Below are positions 45,698-55,251 of a stretch of 64,000 bases of DNA, piece by piece. Position 1 is the first letter of the stretch, and the number at the start of each line of letters is the position of its first letter. Origin of the DNA: Sphaerulina vaccinii (Eukaryota; Ascomycota; Dothideomycetes; Mycosphaerellales; Mycosphaerellaceae); NCBI GenBank assembly GCA_022570795.1, contig JAKUDP010000009.1:1054001-1118000 (forward strand), given 5' to 3'. Made by a program: the position numbers and the translations under genes. Under the pieces are notes generated by a model. It had not been told where the DNA came from, made no database searches, and worked only from the letters and a program-made list of their open reading frames with translations.

Positions 45698-46951
45698 TCA
45701 TAGTCCTTCCTTTGCAAGCATGTCTGCGATGCTGAGGTAGAACGCGATTGCATTGAAGCTAGACCTAGTCAGCAATAGCTTTCGCAAGCTCGTTTCGACA
45801 CATACTTTTTCTCCTTTCCAGTCAACTGCCAGAAATACCACCTCAGTCGATTAGTCCAGTTGATCAGATCGAGGTGACTGACGTGGTTCAATGTGCCTTT
45901 GTATGTTCCCCAGCGACTACTTTCCACACTGACCATGCCGTCATTCGGCCCTTCCACAGGCTCGATCACATTATGCGACTTGCGAAAGACAGATGTGAAA
46001 TGTGGCTGGAATGCTGCTCCGTAGCTGTAGTACTTCACGCCTTCCAGATCGGGTGTCCTCGGGTTGAAAGACTCGGCCATGTACTTGAGTGTCAGTTGAC
46101 GGAAGGCCCCGGTCTCCATACCAAACGCTTCGAGTACTTTGTATATCTTTGGCACGTTCGTGTAGCCAATCTGCTCAAAGATGTAGTCTGCAAAAGAGGA
46201 GCCACGATGAGGTGTGGCAACTGTAGTAAGAGACAGTACTTTCACGTTAGCTGGCTTGAGACGTGATACCATATGTCTTGCGTCCAAACCGCTATGCATC
46301 GTTAGTCCTTAGCTCGTCTGTCGTTCAAGATGATCATACCCCTGAAGAGACGCGTTAGTGGGTGTTCGACGCATGCATTTGCTCAGAATAACGACTGACC
46401 ATGCTGTGTCTGCGGGATAAGTTAGTACACGGTGTAAAATAGGCCATTCAGAAGAAAACATACGCTATGATATTCACCGCCTTGCCACCAGCCTGTCTCT
46501 CGATGGACTCCGCCAGCCTCTGTGCCCGAACTTCGATGCGACCAGACGGCGGCACGGACGCCGTGATGACCTCTACATTCTTCGCTGCCAGCGCTTCTTT
46601 GATGCCATACCAATATTCTATACCACGGACTGGTAGAAGTTTGCCAAGTGGTCGCAGCTCGTCGAAGCCAAGGAGTCCATGTGCTAAAATGATGGGGTGC
46701 TTAGGCGCGTCGTAGCTAGACTTCAGTAAAGCGAAGTCATCTTCAATCAGCTCGCCCTTCTCATTGACAGGCTTCTTCTGGTCTTCGACGTCTGTGATAC
46801 GTGGGTCTTTCGTGTTCTCTGGGACTTCTGTTTTTTTGGCCTGATCCCGATGTGTTGTTGAGATATGTAGACACGCTCTTCGCTTGGGGGCACTTGTTAG
46901 AGCAGATAGAGCAGTCTGACGCGTATGTAGAGTCCGCCGCAAGATGAGCAT
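45698..46951 (-). CDS. Alpha/beta-hydrolase lipase, probably mitochondrial, with micro-exons
   Basis: Predicted triacylglycerol-lipase-like serine hydrolase. The model is join(46951..46464, 46409..46400, 46341..46340, 46291..45806, 45758..45698), 348 aa. The N-terminus MLILRRTLHTRQTALSALTS is a mitochondrial-type presequence, and an ATG at 47071 would add 40 residues. The oxyanion-side motif is HPIILAHGLLGFDEL. The nucleophile elbow AHSMGGLDARHM appears only if a 10-base exon and a 2-base exon (GG) are both used. Each of the three introns there (54, 58 and 48 nt) has GT and AG ends and a CTAAC branch site. The catalytic Asp is probably in PVEGPNDGMVSVES, and the His in LNHVSHLDLINW. The last exon encodes NFNAIAFYLSIADMLAKEGL. 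The substrate is unknown. Confidence 0.87.
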
Positions 46952-47332
46952 AGCTCGATGTTCATCGTCGCCCAGTCTGTAGCACGCGTAGAGAGAAGGA
47001 TGACGTTCGCCGCCGCCAAGCACTGTCACGATTTCCTCCCTCGATCGTGCTTGCGGACTTCCGCCCATCAACAGTCAATCATCAGCATAGCATAGCATCG
47101 AGTTGCGGAGATGCTACATCAACGAGCCTGTGCAGCGTAACGACAAGAGCTATGCGAGTCGCTTTGAGGTAACAGACGACTTCAGCACCACCCGACCGAG
47201 GTTGATGAGCACTGCTATGGGTACGCCCCGCTCGTTCAGGTTGTGATACTTGTGCGACCTCTTCTTATAGTAGCTGTAAGTCCTTCTCGTTCTTTATGTT
47301 CTGTGCAGACAAGTATTCCATCAGTTTCAGCC
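46952..47332. promoter_or_regulatory. Divergent promoter: lipase and cyclase-family gene
   Basis: This 381-bp region lies between head-to-head genes. It would shrink to about 260 bp if the upstream lipase start at 47071 is used. No specific element recognised. Confidence 0.35.
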
Positions 47333-48462
47333 ATGTCCGAAGGTAAGCAGCAGACCATCATACAGAGCGCGAAAGAGCGTCTATCAGCTCTTTCAGATTC
47401 TCTTGCAGGACAACCACATTTCGTGTTTCCAGGCTTTGATCAGCTCCCACGTATCGAAGGCCAGCCTCAAGGCTGCGCATGGGGACTCTTTGACAAGAAC
47501 GGCGTCAAGGACGAGGTTGGCACACTAAATCTCTTGACCCAAGAAGTCGTCCAGCAGGCTTCAAAGGAGATCAAGACTGGTCAGCATGTACAGCTAGACT
47601 GGAACTTATCGGACAATGTCCAATTCCCTGGCTTTGGTCGTAGAAAGTTGGAACATAAGGTGTTAGATGCTCGTGCCGCATCGAATGGCAAGCATGCAGG
47701 CTTCGACGATGAGCTCCACCTCAACACCCAGAGTGGTTCGCAATGGGTAAGAGCTTACAGAATGTAGCTTTTACGTGAGGATAGTCGCTGACTGATCCAT
47801 ACCATCTCTAGGATTCGCTCAAGCACTTCGCTCATCAGGCAACGCAGATGTATTACAATGGTCTATCGCATGATGAGGCACTCAAGTCCGACACGAATGG
47901 TATTCACAATTGGTGCGAGCGAGGTGGAATTGTAGGAAGAGGTGTGCTTGTGGACTGGTTGAGCTGGCATGAGAAGAAGCATGGGAACCCCCCATCTGCT
48001 GTTAGTAGGCATGAGATACCGGTCAGCGAGCTCGATGCATGCTTGAAGTGGCAGGGCACTACAACAAGGGTCGGCGATATACTTATCGTTCGCTCTGGCT
48101 ATACTCAGTGGCACGAGTACGCATCTCCGGCAGACAGGAAAGCTGGAACACAAGACAACTCAATCGCTATCGGACTGCAGAGCAACGAGACAACAGTAAG
48201 GTGGCTGTACGATCACCACTTTGCAGCTGTAGCTGGTGATACTATCGCCTTCGAGGCATGGCCACCGCCATTTACCTCCGGCTGGACTTTACATGAGTGG
48301 CTTCTTGTGCATTGGGGGACACCTATCGGAGAGCTGTGGAATCTGGAAGAGCTGAGCAAGATCTGTGAGAAAGAACAAAGGTGGACATTCTTCTTGACAA
48401 GTGCTCCTCTGAACGTTCGAGGCGGGGTGGGAAGCCCGCCTGGGGCGATAGCCATATTCTGA
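47333..48462 (+). CDS. Cyclase-family protein (kynurenine formamidase-like fold)
   Basis: Member of the putative cyclase / bacterial KynB-like metal hydrolase superfamily. The model is join(47333..47746, 47812..48462), 354 aa, with a 65-nt intron. The join gives TQSGSQWDSLKHFAHQATQM, the fungal form of the metal-binding signature in which QSGxQWD...HFAHQ replaces the HxGTHxDxPxH pattern. Later motifs include GIVGRGVLVDW, VGDILIVRSGYTQWHEY and AGDTIAFEAWPP. The start is the ATG at 47333. An in-frame ATG at 47243 would add an odd hydrophobic leader. No secretion signal is clear from the chosen start. The substrate is unknown. Related fungal proteins act on small ring compounds or amides. Confidence 0.88.
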
Positions 48463-48655
48463 GCAACGATTTCCATATGCCTATCTCAGTTCCATTGCCA
48501 TGCCCCCCCTTCAATTGGTCGCCGTCCATGGCGAGAGGCACTGGCTCTTTTTGAAGCATCTGCGCCGTGCTGATGTTTCCTCCTCATATCGGACCTGAAC
48601 CTTCAGCTAACAGCCTCTCGAATCAGTCGTCCTCGGAATCCACTCCTGCGTCGGT

Positions 48656-49138
48656 CTACTTCGACTTTGATGGCAGAGCTCCTTGCGCCACCCACCGCTC
48701 ACGTTGCTCCATGATGATACTCAGAAGCTTCTCCACATGCGCCTGGTCGAGGTCCTCCCCGTCTTTGCGCGCGATGAGCACGCATCCGACATCATCAGAC
48801 CACCGCGCTGGTGTAGCGCCGGTCTTGACATCCATCATCAGAGTGGCCGCGGTGTCGTTGTCGTAGTACTGTGGACCGACTAGTGGGTTCTTCCAAATGG
48901 CCTTCTGGTTCCACGACGATGGCCGCGGCTCATCTCCCCGTTTGAGTGATGGTCGGAGCATAAGCACGTTGAGAGGCACGCCAAGCAGCTCAGACACTGG
49001 GCTCACCTCGCCATCGGTGAATACGGCGTGGTCAGGCTTGACATTGTAGTACACGTACGGCTGAATCTTGTGCCGAGGGTTCCTCGTCTCCTCGTTGCAG
49101 GCGATGCGAAGCACCTGGACTGTGGGTTGTGGGACCAT
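48656..49138 (-). CDS. Hypothetical protein (about 160 aa)
   Basis: I do not recognise this protein. From the ATG at 49138 the frame gives 160 aa (MVPQPTVQVLRIACNEETRN). The open frame extends upstream to about 49258, and a possible intron (GTAAGT near 49305 to GGCAG near 49259) would join an upstream exon carrying AIETRLPIFTCIAHRTNTEK. I could not find a firm start for that longer form. The body has YVYYNVKPDHAVFTDGEVSP and a C-terminal helix (HVEKLLSIIMEQRERWVAQG). No membrane segment or known motif is seen. Confidence 0.6.
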   Translation of the reverse strand: MVPQPTVQVLRIACNEETRNPRHKIQPYVYYNVKPDHAVFTDGEVSPVSELLGVPLNVLMLRPSLKRGDEPRPSSWNQKAIWKNPLVGPQYYDNDTAATLMMDVKTGATPARWSDDVGCVLIARKDGEDLDQAHVEKLLSIIMEQRERWVAQGALPSKSK

Positions 49139-49536
49139 TGTGACGGTCTGGCCGGAGGTTGATACTGTTGACGACGTTGTTGAAGGTGGAAAGAGAGTCG
49201 AGGAAGTTCTGGTTATGTCCGCGTTTGTTTGCACGAAGAAAGGAAATGCTTGCTGCCTGCCGTCAGTATGCCACCCCAGAAAGCAAGCACGGCCGATGAC
49301 TTACTTTTCAGTGTTTGTGCGATGGGCGATGCACGTGAAGATGGGAAGTCGAGTCTCGATGGCTTTCGTGAGTGGCTCGGAATGCGCAGAGTGTTCGTGT
49401 GTTCGTGTTGTCAGGTAAGAACTTCCGAGAGCGTTGAAGTAGGCGCGAAACCTCACTTTACGACTTCATTACCGGAGAACAAAAACAAGAATACAACTGA
49501 TTGACAGAGAAGATATCTAGCACGGCCAATTCGACT
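49139..49536. promoter_or_regulatory. Divergent upstream region, possibly with an extra exon
   Basis: This 398-bp region lies between the minus-strand hypothetical and the plus-strand small membrane protein. Part of it (about 49139-49400) may be 5' coding sequence of the hypothetical gene if the upstream splice is used. Confidence 0.35.
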
Positions 49537-50005
49537 ATGACCACTGCAAGAGACGACAGCCTGGACGAGTCAGAGCAGATCATCGGGCTCGGAGCCCAGG
49601 ATGAGGTGTACATCGTGAGGTTCGTTGAAAACAAAGTCCTCCACTTCACCGGCCACTGACACAAAAGGCAGCATCTTGAACGCCTGAACCTTAGAAGAGG
49701 CCTGCGAGATTCCCCAAGACCGCACCAATCTCATCAGGCTCCTCCGAGTCTCCGCTGCGCAGACAGTGGTTGCGTTGCATACAGCTCAGATGGCGACAGA
49801 AGAGACCGCGGCTGAGATTAAGCAAAGCAACATGTTGCAGAAGGAGATTGCCGTATTGCTCGAAAGACCCATCACGAAGAAGTACATTGCATTGTTGAAG
49901 AATAGAGCTGGGGTTGGTCTGGGCTGTTTCTTGGGAGGACTGTTGCTCGGTATCACGCTCAGCGTCGAGCCGGACTGGTTCTTGAAGAGAATCGGCAAGA
50001 ATTGA
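49537..50005 (+). CDS. Small tail-anchored membrane protein, unknown function
   Basis: I do not recognise this protein. My model is join(49537..49614, 49700..50005), 127 aa, with a GTGAGG donor, a CTGAC branch site and an AGAG acceptor. A donor at 49606 is also possible, so residues near the join are uncertain. The N-terminus is acidic (TARDDSLDESEQIIGLGAQD). The middle is helical (AACVALHTAQM-like sequence, then ETAAEIKQSNMLQKEIAVLL). One hydrophobic segment near the C-terminus, AGVGLGCFLGGLLLGITLSV, is followed by a short basic tail. This layout suggests a tail-anchored or single-pass protein. Confidence 0.6.
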
Positions 50006-50396
50006 GGGATGAGTATCATACACATGGTCGCATGGGAATATCTTCAATGCCACAAAGAGCGCTGAACGAGTTCGGTCTGCGGACGAAAACAACGACTGGA
50101 GAACGAGAGAAGTGATTATGGAGTTCACATGTGTTGCATTTATCTTGAGTCTGCCATGGTGTACATAGCGAAGAGCATATACAATACGACATGCGGCTAC
50201 AATGAATCTGAACTACTGGGAGTGAGAAGAAACTACTTCACGCTTCAATCGTACGAGTATTTCATTCCGACAGCACTGCCAACCGTGACCCGCATCATCG
50301 ATATGTCAAAGGGAATCTGTCATCGCGTAGCCATTTCTAGACAGCCTGACGTGTCGACCGACGTATGCCAGCCCAGACACAGACTGCGATACACAT
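50006..50396. other. Intergenic, convergent 3' ends
   Basis: This 391-bp gap lies between the small membrane protein (plus) and a disordered protein (minus). Nothing recognised. Confidence 0.5.
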
Positions 50397-51161
50397 CTAT
50401 CTTCTCCGCTCCCGCTTCTCAGCCTCGTAGTCCAGATTTGAGCTCATACCACTCTGATCGTATGCCGATGGTGTCCTCGTAGCGGGATACTGCATTGGAG
50501 GCCCTCCATAGCCTTGGCTGCTACCAACACTAGTATACCGTGGTGGCGGAACATCCTGCGAACCTGCACGTCCAGGGTAGTAAGTTGGAGGATATCCGCC
50601 TGGATTGCGCGCATATGCACTAGCACTTCGATATACAGGCAACTCCACATCTCCGTCGGACTCGCGTCTGTACCCTGATGGGCGACGAAGGCCGTTCGCA
50701 AAGGGATCGTAGGGATCGAATGCTTGTGCTGAGAGATCTTGGGCGCCACGACGACGTCTGAGTGGTGGAGTTGAAACGATCTCTGCAGCAGATGGGCGGC
50801 GAACAGAAGAGCTGGGACGACGGGCCATGCTATATGGATCTGGCTGTGACTCGTATAGGGAATTGCTCGGGCCTCCACGTGAAACCGGAGTGTAGCGGGA
50901 GTTGCTGCTGCTGCTGCTGCTTCGACGGAGCTCAGGCTGGCTGTACGCGTTATTGTATGACATAGGAGGTCCGCGGTTTGAGTCTCGGCGTTGACGTCGT
51001 GCTGGAGGAGGTCGAGAGCCGTTGCCTCCTGGCGATCCGGCTGCGAAGTAGTCTGGCCCTGGAAGGTCCGCAAACTGGTTCTCTTGAGTGCTCGGGGCAC
51101 GGCGACGACGTTGGGAGTTCCCGGTACTGCTAACAAATGGGTTAGTGAAGGAGTTCGACAT
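50397..51161 (-). CDS. Disordered Ser/Pro/Arg-rich hypothetical protein
   Basis: I do not recognise this protein. It is a single open frame of 254 aa from MSNSFTNPFVSSTGNSQRRR. Composition is dominated by Ser, Pro, Arg, Tyr and Gly, with repeated short runs (RRSSSSSSNSRY, ARRPSSSVRRPSAAEI, GGYPPTYYPGRAG). A run of six serines comes from a TGC-type trinucleotide repeat on the plus strand at 50903-50920. RRPS-type sites could be phosphorylated by basophilic kinases. No structured domain is evident. The overlapping second frame on the same strand is a shadow. Confidence 0.65.
   Translation of the reverse strand: MSNSFTNPFVSSTGNSQRRRRAPSTQENQFADLPGPDYFAAGSPGGNGSRPPPARRQRRDSNRGPPMSYNNAYSQPELRRSSSSSSNSRYTPVSRGGPSNSLYESQPDPYSMARRPSSSVRRPSAAEIVSTPPLRRRRGAQDLSAQAFDPYDPFANGLRRPSGYRRESDGDVELPVYRSASAYARNPGGYPPTYYPGRAGSQDVPPPRYTSVGSSQGYGGPPMQYPATRTPSAYDQSGMSSNLDYEAEKRERRR
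50903..50920. repeat. (TGC)6 trinucleotide microsatellite in coding sequence
   Basis: Six perfect TGC units on the plus strand encode serines on the minus strand in the disordered protein. The length may vary between isolates. Confidence 0.85.
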
Positions 51162-51870
51162 GATGTTTCGGGATGGTGCGAATTTTACCTTAGTGTTATG
51201 TTTTGAACTCTAGTATACCTCCTGGGTATCTCGAGCGATAGCAAGATAGTTCTTCGTCGTTCCTAAGTTGGTTGAGAGTGTGATCGAAACCAGAATGTAG
51301 CGGATTAGACCAGGCTTTTTAGCTGGAGTTCCTCTGAGTCTCACAAAGGCTTTGTAATCAGGGACAAAGAGGTTGTCTGTAGCTACGAACAATGAATGGC
51401 ACAAAGATGCTCGTGTCGTTGTTTGGCTCGTTGTGCAGGAACGGTCTTTCTCCAGCCTTGGCCGGACTGGGGGTGAATCCCGTCCAGCGCCTTTGCTCGA
51501 GTGTTTCAGTCTCTATTGAATTATAGTCAGCATGGCTGTCAGCTCGTGTATGTGATGAGAGACCTTCAGAGTGAAATGTTGCAGGAACAGCTTGATGATC
51601 AAGTTTCCTGTAGCTATGCACCGAGCAACAGTCTGTCTGTCCTCATGAGTGCCTGTGGTAGAGCACATAGCATCAGACATGCACAATGCTCAATAAGTTT
51701 CACTACCCTTGGCATCTGACTTCCAGTCGTGGCGGTGAAGTATTGCTCTGCCACAACAGCAACATTTGGGTGCTCAATATGCATCCTGGCAGGCAGTCTG
51801 AACGCAGAAGCAACAGCTTCGCCATTCGCTTTTTGATCATACTCATTTCCCATCCCTCTTCATTTCAAGC
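51162..51870. other. Intergenic: upstream of disordered protein, CCT3 3' flank
   Basis: This 709-bp gap lies between two minus-strand genes. Small frames on both strands show no motif. Confidence 0.5.
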
Positions 51871-53484
51871 TCAGTCATCACCGCCTTGGCCACCCGCAGT
51901 TCTCGCCTGCTTCGCGCCGACGATGTCATCTACTCTCAGCAACAAGCAGGCACTCTCAATCGCAGTCTTGACACTTTGCAGCTTGATGGCTTGAGGTTCC
52001 CAGATACCGAAGTCCTTCTGATCCACGACCTTGCCAGCATCTCCATCAATTCCCCAGGTCGAGCCACCCTCAGCGTGCTTCGCGCGCAGGGCTGTGAGGA
52101 TTCTGATCGGCGATGCACCGGCGTTCTGGATCAACGTACGTGGAATGACCTCCATGGACTCCGCGATAGCCTTGTATGGCCATTGTTGCACACCTTCGAT
52201 CGACTTTGCGAGCTGGCTGAGACGAACGGCGCAGGCCATTTCTGTAGCACCACCACCTGGTGATAGGTATGGGTGGAAGATGACGTTACGTGCCACAGAC
52301 ATGGCATCGAGCAGGTTGCGGTCGATCTCGTTGAGAATGTCCTTTGATGGTCCGCGTAGCAAGATCGTGCAGGCCTTGGGGTTCTTGCATTTCGTCAGGA
52401 AAGTGAAGTACTCGTCTCCAATCTTCTCGATCTCAAACAGACCACACTGCGTTCCAACATCGCGCTCTGTAAGGTCGTAGACGGAGTTGACGATCGTAGC
52501 ACCAGTTGCGCGTGCAACACGATTGTTGTCGGTCTTTCGTACTCGGCGGATCGCAGTGATGTTGGCTTTCTGGAAGAAGTGCTGTGCCAAATCTGAGACA
52601 CCCTTCTCTGTGATGACTAGATCTGGCTTGACTGCTAGAATGGCGTCGCACATGGCCTTGACCTGCTCCTCCTCAAGCTGCAGAATCCTGTTCCAATCTT
52701 CTTCCTTGCTGATCTCGATGTTCGTTTGTGACTCGCCCTTCTTGTACTCTAACGTGCAGTCAAGCAGCACTACTCTTGGGTTCTCTATCCGTCTCCTCAT
52801 CTTTGGGTGTGTGATGTCCTTGTTCAGCATAACGCCATCCAATACACAGCTGTCCTCGATCTCGCCGCCTGGTACTTTTTCCACACGCGCATATCTCTTG
52901 ATGTCCACTTCTCTCTTTCCACCATGCGCATCTGTGCTGACTGTCCGGACTGCCTGCAGTGCCAGGTCGCACATGAGATCTGAGTAGCGCGAAGTGAACT
53001 TTGTGCCGATGGAAGTAGAGATCAAATTCCTCATCACGTCGTTGTCGTTGATGTCTACTGGGATCGAAACATCCTGAATGACCTTTAAGCAATCGGCGAG
53101 CGCGCGCTTGTATGCCTGTATGATCACAACGGGGTGGATATTGCGCTCGAGCTGCGGTAATGATAGCGCAAGCATCTCTCCAGCCAGAATGATGACAGTC
53201 GTTGTGCCATCTCCCACTTCCTCGTCCTGTGTTCGTGCCAGCTCGATCATGCTCTTGGCTGCGGGATGTGCGACTTCGATTTCTCGGAGGATGGCATGGC
53301 CGTCGTTGGTTAGGACAATGCCGCCCATGGGATCCAGCAGCATCTTCAGCATGGCCTTTGGTCCCAGACACGATCGAATAATGTCGGCGACAGTCTTTGC
53401 GGCGGTGATGTTGGACAGTTGCGCCTGGCGTCCCGTCTTGCGGTCGCCAGTGGCCGTGTTCATGACCACGACTGGAGCCTGCAT
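51871..53484 (-). CDS. CCT3: T-complex protein 1 subunit gamma
   Basis: Subunit of the cytosolic TRiC/CCT chaperonin that folds actin and tubulin. It is a single exon of 537 aa from MQAPVVVMNTATGDRKTGRQ, matching the family length. An upstream extension of the frame to 53808 is not part of the protein. Group II chaperonin signatures are present: LLDPMGGIVLTNDGHAILRE, the ATP-site EEVGDGTTTVIILAGEML, and PGGGATEMACAVRLSQLA. The gamma type is supported by KREVDIKRYARVEKVPGGEI and the C-terminal LLLRVDDIVGAKQA. The tail is Gly-rich. It is head to head with a TLC-domain gene, 253 bp apart. Confidence 0.95.
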   Translation of the reverse strand: MQAPVVVMNTATGDRKTGRQAQLSNITAAKTVADIIRSCLGPKAMLKMLLDPMGGIVLTNDGHAILREIEVAHPAAKSMIELARTQDEEVGDGTTTVIILAGEMLALSLPQLERNIHPVVIIQAYKRALADCLKVIQDVSIPVDINDNDVMRNLISTSIGTKFTSRYSDLMCDLALQAVRTVSTDAHGGKREVDIKRYARVEKVPGGEIEDSCVLDGVMLNKDITHPKMRRRIENPRVVLLDCTLEYKKGESQTNIEISKEEDWNRILQLEEEQVKAMCDAILAVKPDLVITEKGVSDLAQHFFQKANITAIRRVRKTDNNRVARATGATIVNSVYDLTERDVGTQCGLFEIEKIGDEYFTFLTKCKNPKACTILLRGPSKDILNEIDRNLLDAMSVARNVIFHPYLSPGGGATEMACAVRLSQLAKSIEGVQQWPYKAIAESMEVIPRTLIQNAGASPIRILTALRAKHAEGGSTWGIDGDAGKVVDQKDFGIWEPQAIKLQSVKTAIESACLLLRVDDIVGAKQARTAGGQGGDD

Positions 53485-53737
53485 GGTGTCGGTGGCTTCA
53501 GGTGTGGTGTATGTTGATGGTTGATATTCGTGCTGTCTCGAACTTTTTGTCGAAACGCGTTGTTCATCAGAAGCTCTCCAAAGACAGGGTTCAAGATACT
53601 TAAGCGAGAACGACGACATACGGCATAGCTCTAGACACAGCCGGACCAACCTGACGACTGTCTCGCACGCGACCTCCTCGACTTCTACATATAATGCGGC
53701 GATAGCACCATCTACGCTTCTCCAACACCCTGCGACC
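53485..53737. promoter_or_regulatory. Short divergent promoter: CCT3 and TLC-domain gene
   Basis: This 253-bp region lies between two start codons and must serve both genes. No heat-shock element array (alternating GAA/TTC) is obvious. Confidence 0.4.
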
Positions 53738-54950
53738 ATGAAAGACCCATTTCCGATTCCTCCGCCAGTCTGGCTCGTCGAGAAAGTCCAACCACTCGCC
53801 AACTCCATCGGCCTGCCAACTCTGGCCCTCCATGCTCATGAGGTGCTCTTCGCGTTCATACTATACACATTGATTGGCAGCGTGGTCTCCCCGATTCTCA
53901 GCACATGGCTTGTGCCTCAGAAATACAAGGCTCTCAACCACAGGACAAAGGTTAATTGGGATGTCCATGTGGTATCCTTCTTTCAATCGGTGCTCATCAG
54001 TGCTATGAGCTTATATGTCATCTTCTATGATGAGGAGAGGATAGCTGTTCGCCCGAGAGATCAGTGGGAAGGCAGAGTATGGGAGTATACGGGACTCAGT
54101 GGCCTCTGCCAGAGCTTTGCGCTTGGGTACTTCCTTTGGGATTTCATCCAGTGTAGTTACCATGTGGAGATCTTCGGGTTAGGCATGTTGGCTCATGCTA
54201 TCAGTGCCGTGAGCGTGTTCGCGCTGGGATATGTGAGTCCTCTTCCAACTAGCTGTTTTCTTCGAAGTATACTTTCGAGGGAAGCAAGCAGTATCGATCA
54301 TATCGATCAACATGAACTAACAAGTACTGCAGCGACCGTTCATCTACTTCTACGCACCAGTCTTCCTCCTCTACGAGCTTTCCTCACCTTTCCTCAACAT
54401 CCACTGGTTCTGCGACAAGCTCAACTTGACTGGAAGCCCCATTCAGGCCATTAATGGTGCCTTTCTGGTCGGTTCCTTCTTCGGTTGCCGCTTAGTCTGG
54501 GGCAACTACTCTTCAGTCCTAGTCTTCATGGACATCTACAATGCAATCTTCAACGGTAATACCATGATCACGAAGAACAGCACTGGAGCACCCAAGCACT
54601 ACTCCGCTCAAGATTTGATGTCGATCTATAGTGACGAACAAGGACAACGTTTAGCATTCGCCGGAGGTCAGGGTATACCGCTCTGGCTTGGAATGGTATA
54701 TCTTGCTTCGAACCTTACACTCAACTCACTCAATGTCTTTTGGTTTGGCAAGATGATTCAGACGATTCGATCGCGCTTCGATCCTCCGCTGGGCACGAAA
54801 GGTGTTGGGAAGGAGGTCAAGCACTGGGAGCCAGAGGAGAAAGTCAAGGATGTTGCCAAGTCAGTTCTCGCCAAAGATGTCGACCCTATTGATGGCACAA
54901 AGAGTATGGAATCATCGCAGCGAACTCTGAGGACCAGACGTAAAGCTTAA
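53738..54950 (+). CDS. TLC-domain (TRAM/LAG1/CLN8) membrane protein
   Basis: Multi-pass protein of the ER or endomembranes, of the TMEM56/TLCD-like type. Ceramide synthases use the same fold, but this protein lacks a homeobox-like part. The model is join(53738..54232, 54333..54950), 370 aa. The 100-nt intron has a CTAACAAG branch site, and the join gives VFALGYRPFIYFYAPVFLLY. At least six hydrophobic segments are visible. The TLC core runs from the NWDVHVVSFFQSVLISAMSL region through GYFLWDFIQCSYHVEIFGLG and PFLNIHWFCDKLNL. The C-terminal tail is basic and hydrophilic (SSQRTLRTRRKA). Possible roles include lipid sensing or trafficking. None is shown by the sequence. Confidence 0.87.
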
Positions 54951-55251
54951 AGCCTGGTGTTTTCTGGAGGGTGCTACTGTAGCGCGGCCACTGTATTTGG
55001 ATGTTCTTGAGCGCTTGGCGGTTACAATTACTGGTACTGTACATATGGCGACATGCAAGGAGTGAACATATGCCCTAGGCTCTGATTTGATGGAAAGACC
55101 GTCTCGAATTTTCGGTCCCAAAAAGTTTTCAATAGTCTGTGAACGAGTATACGTGACATGATGTCTCACATCAGACAAAAGGCACATCGAGCGACGCATG
55201 CCGTACTCTCACCTCGCACGTTCTTCTATTGCGATCTCTCTCTTGCACCAT
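54951..55251. other. Intergenic, convergent 3' ends
   Basis: This 301-bp gap lies between convergent genes. Nothing recognised. Confidence 0.5.

Noticed and set aside
53485..53808. N-terminal extension of CCT3
   Set aside because: The frame is open, but chaperonin sequence begins at the ATG at 53484 and the extension would overlap the divergent gene's start.
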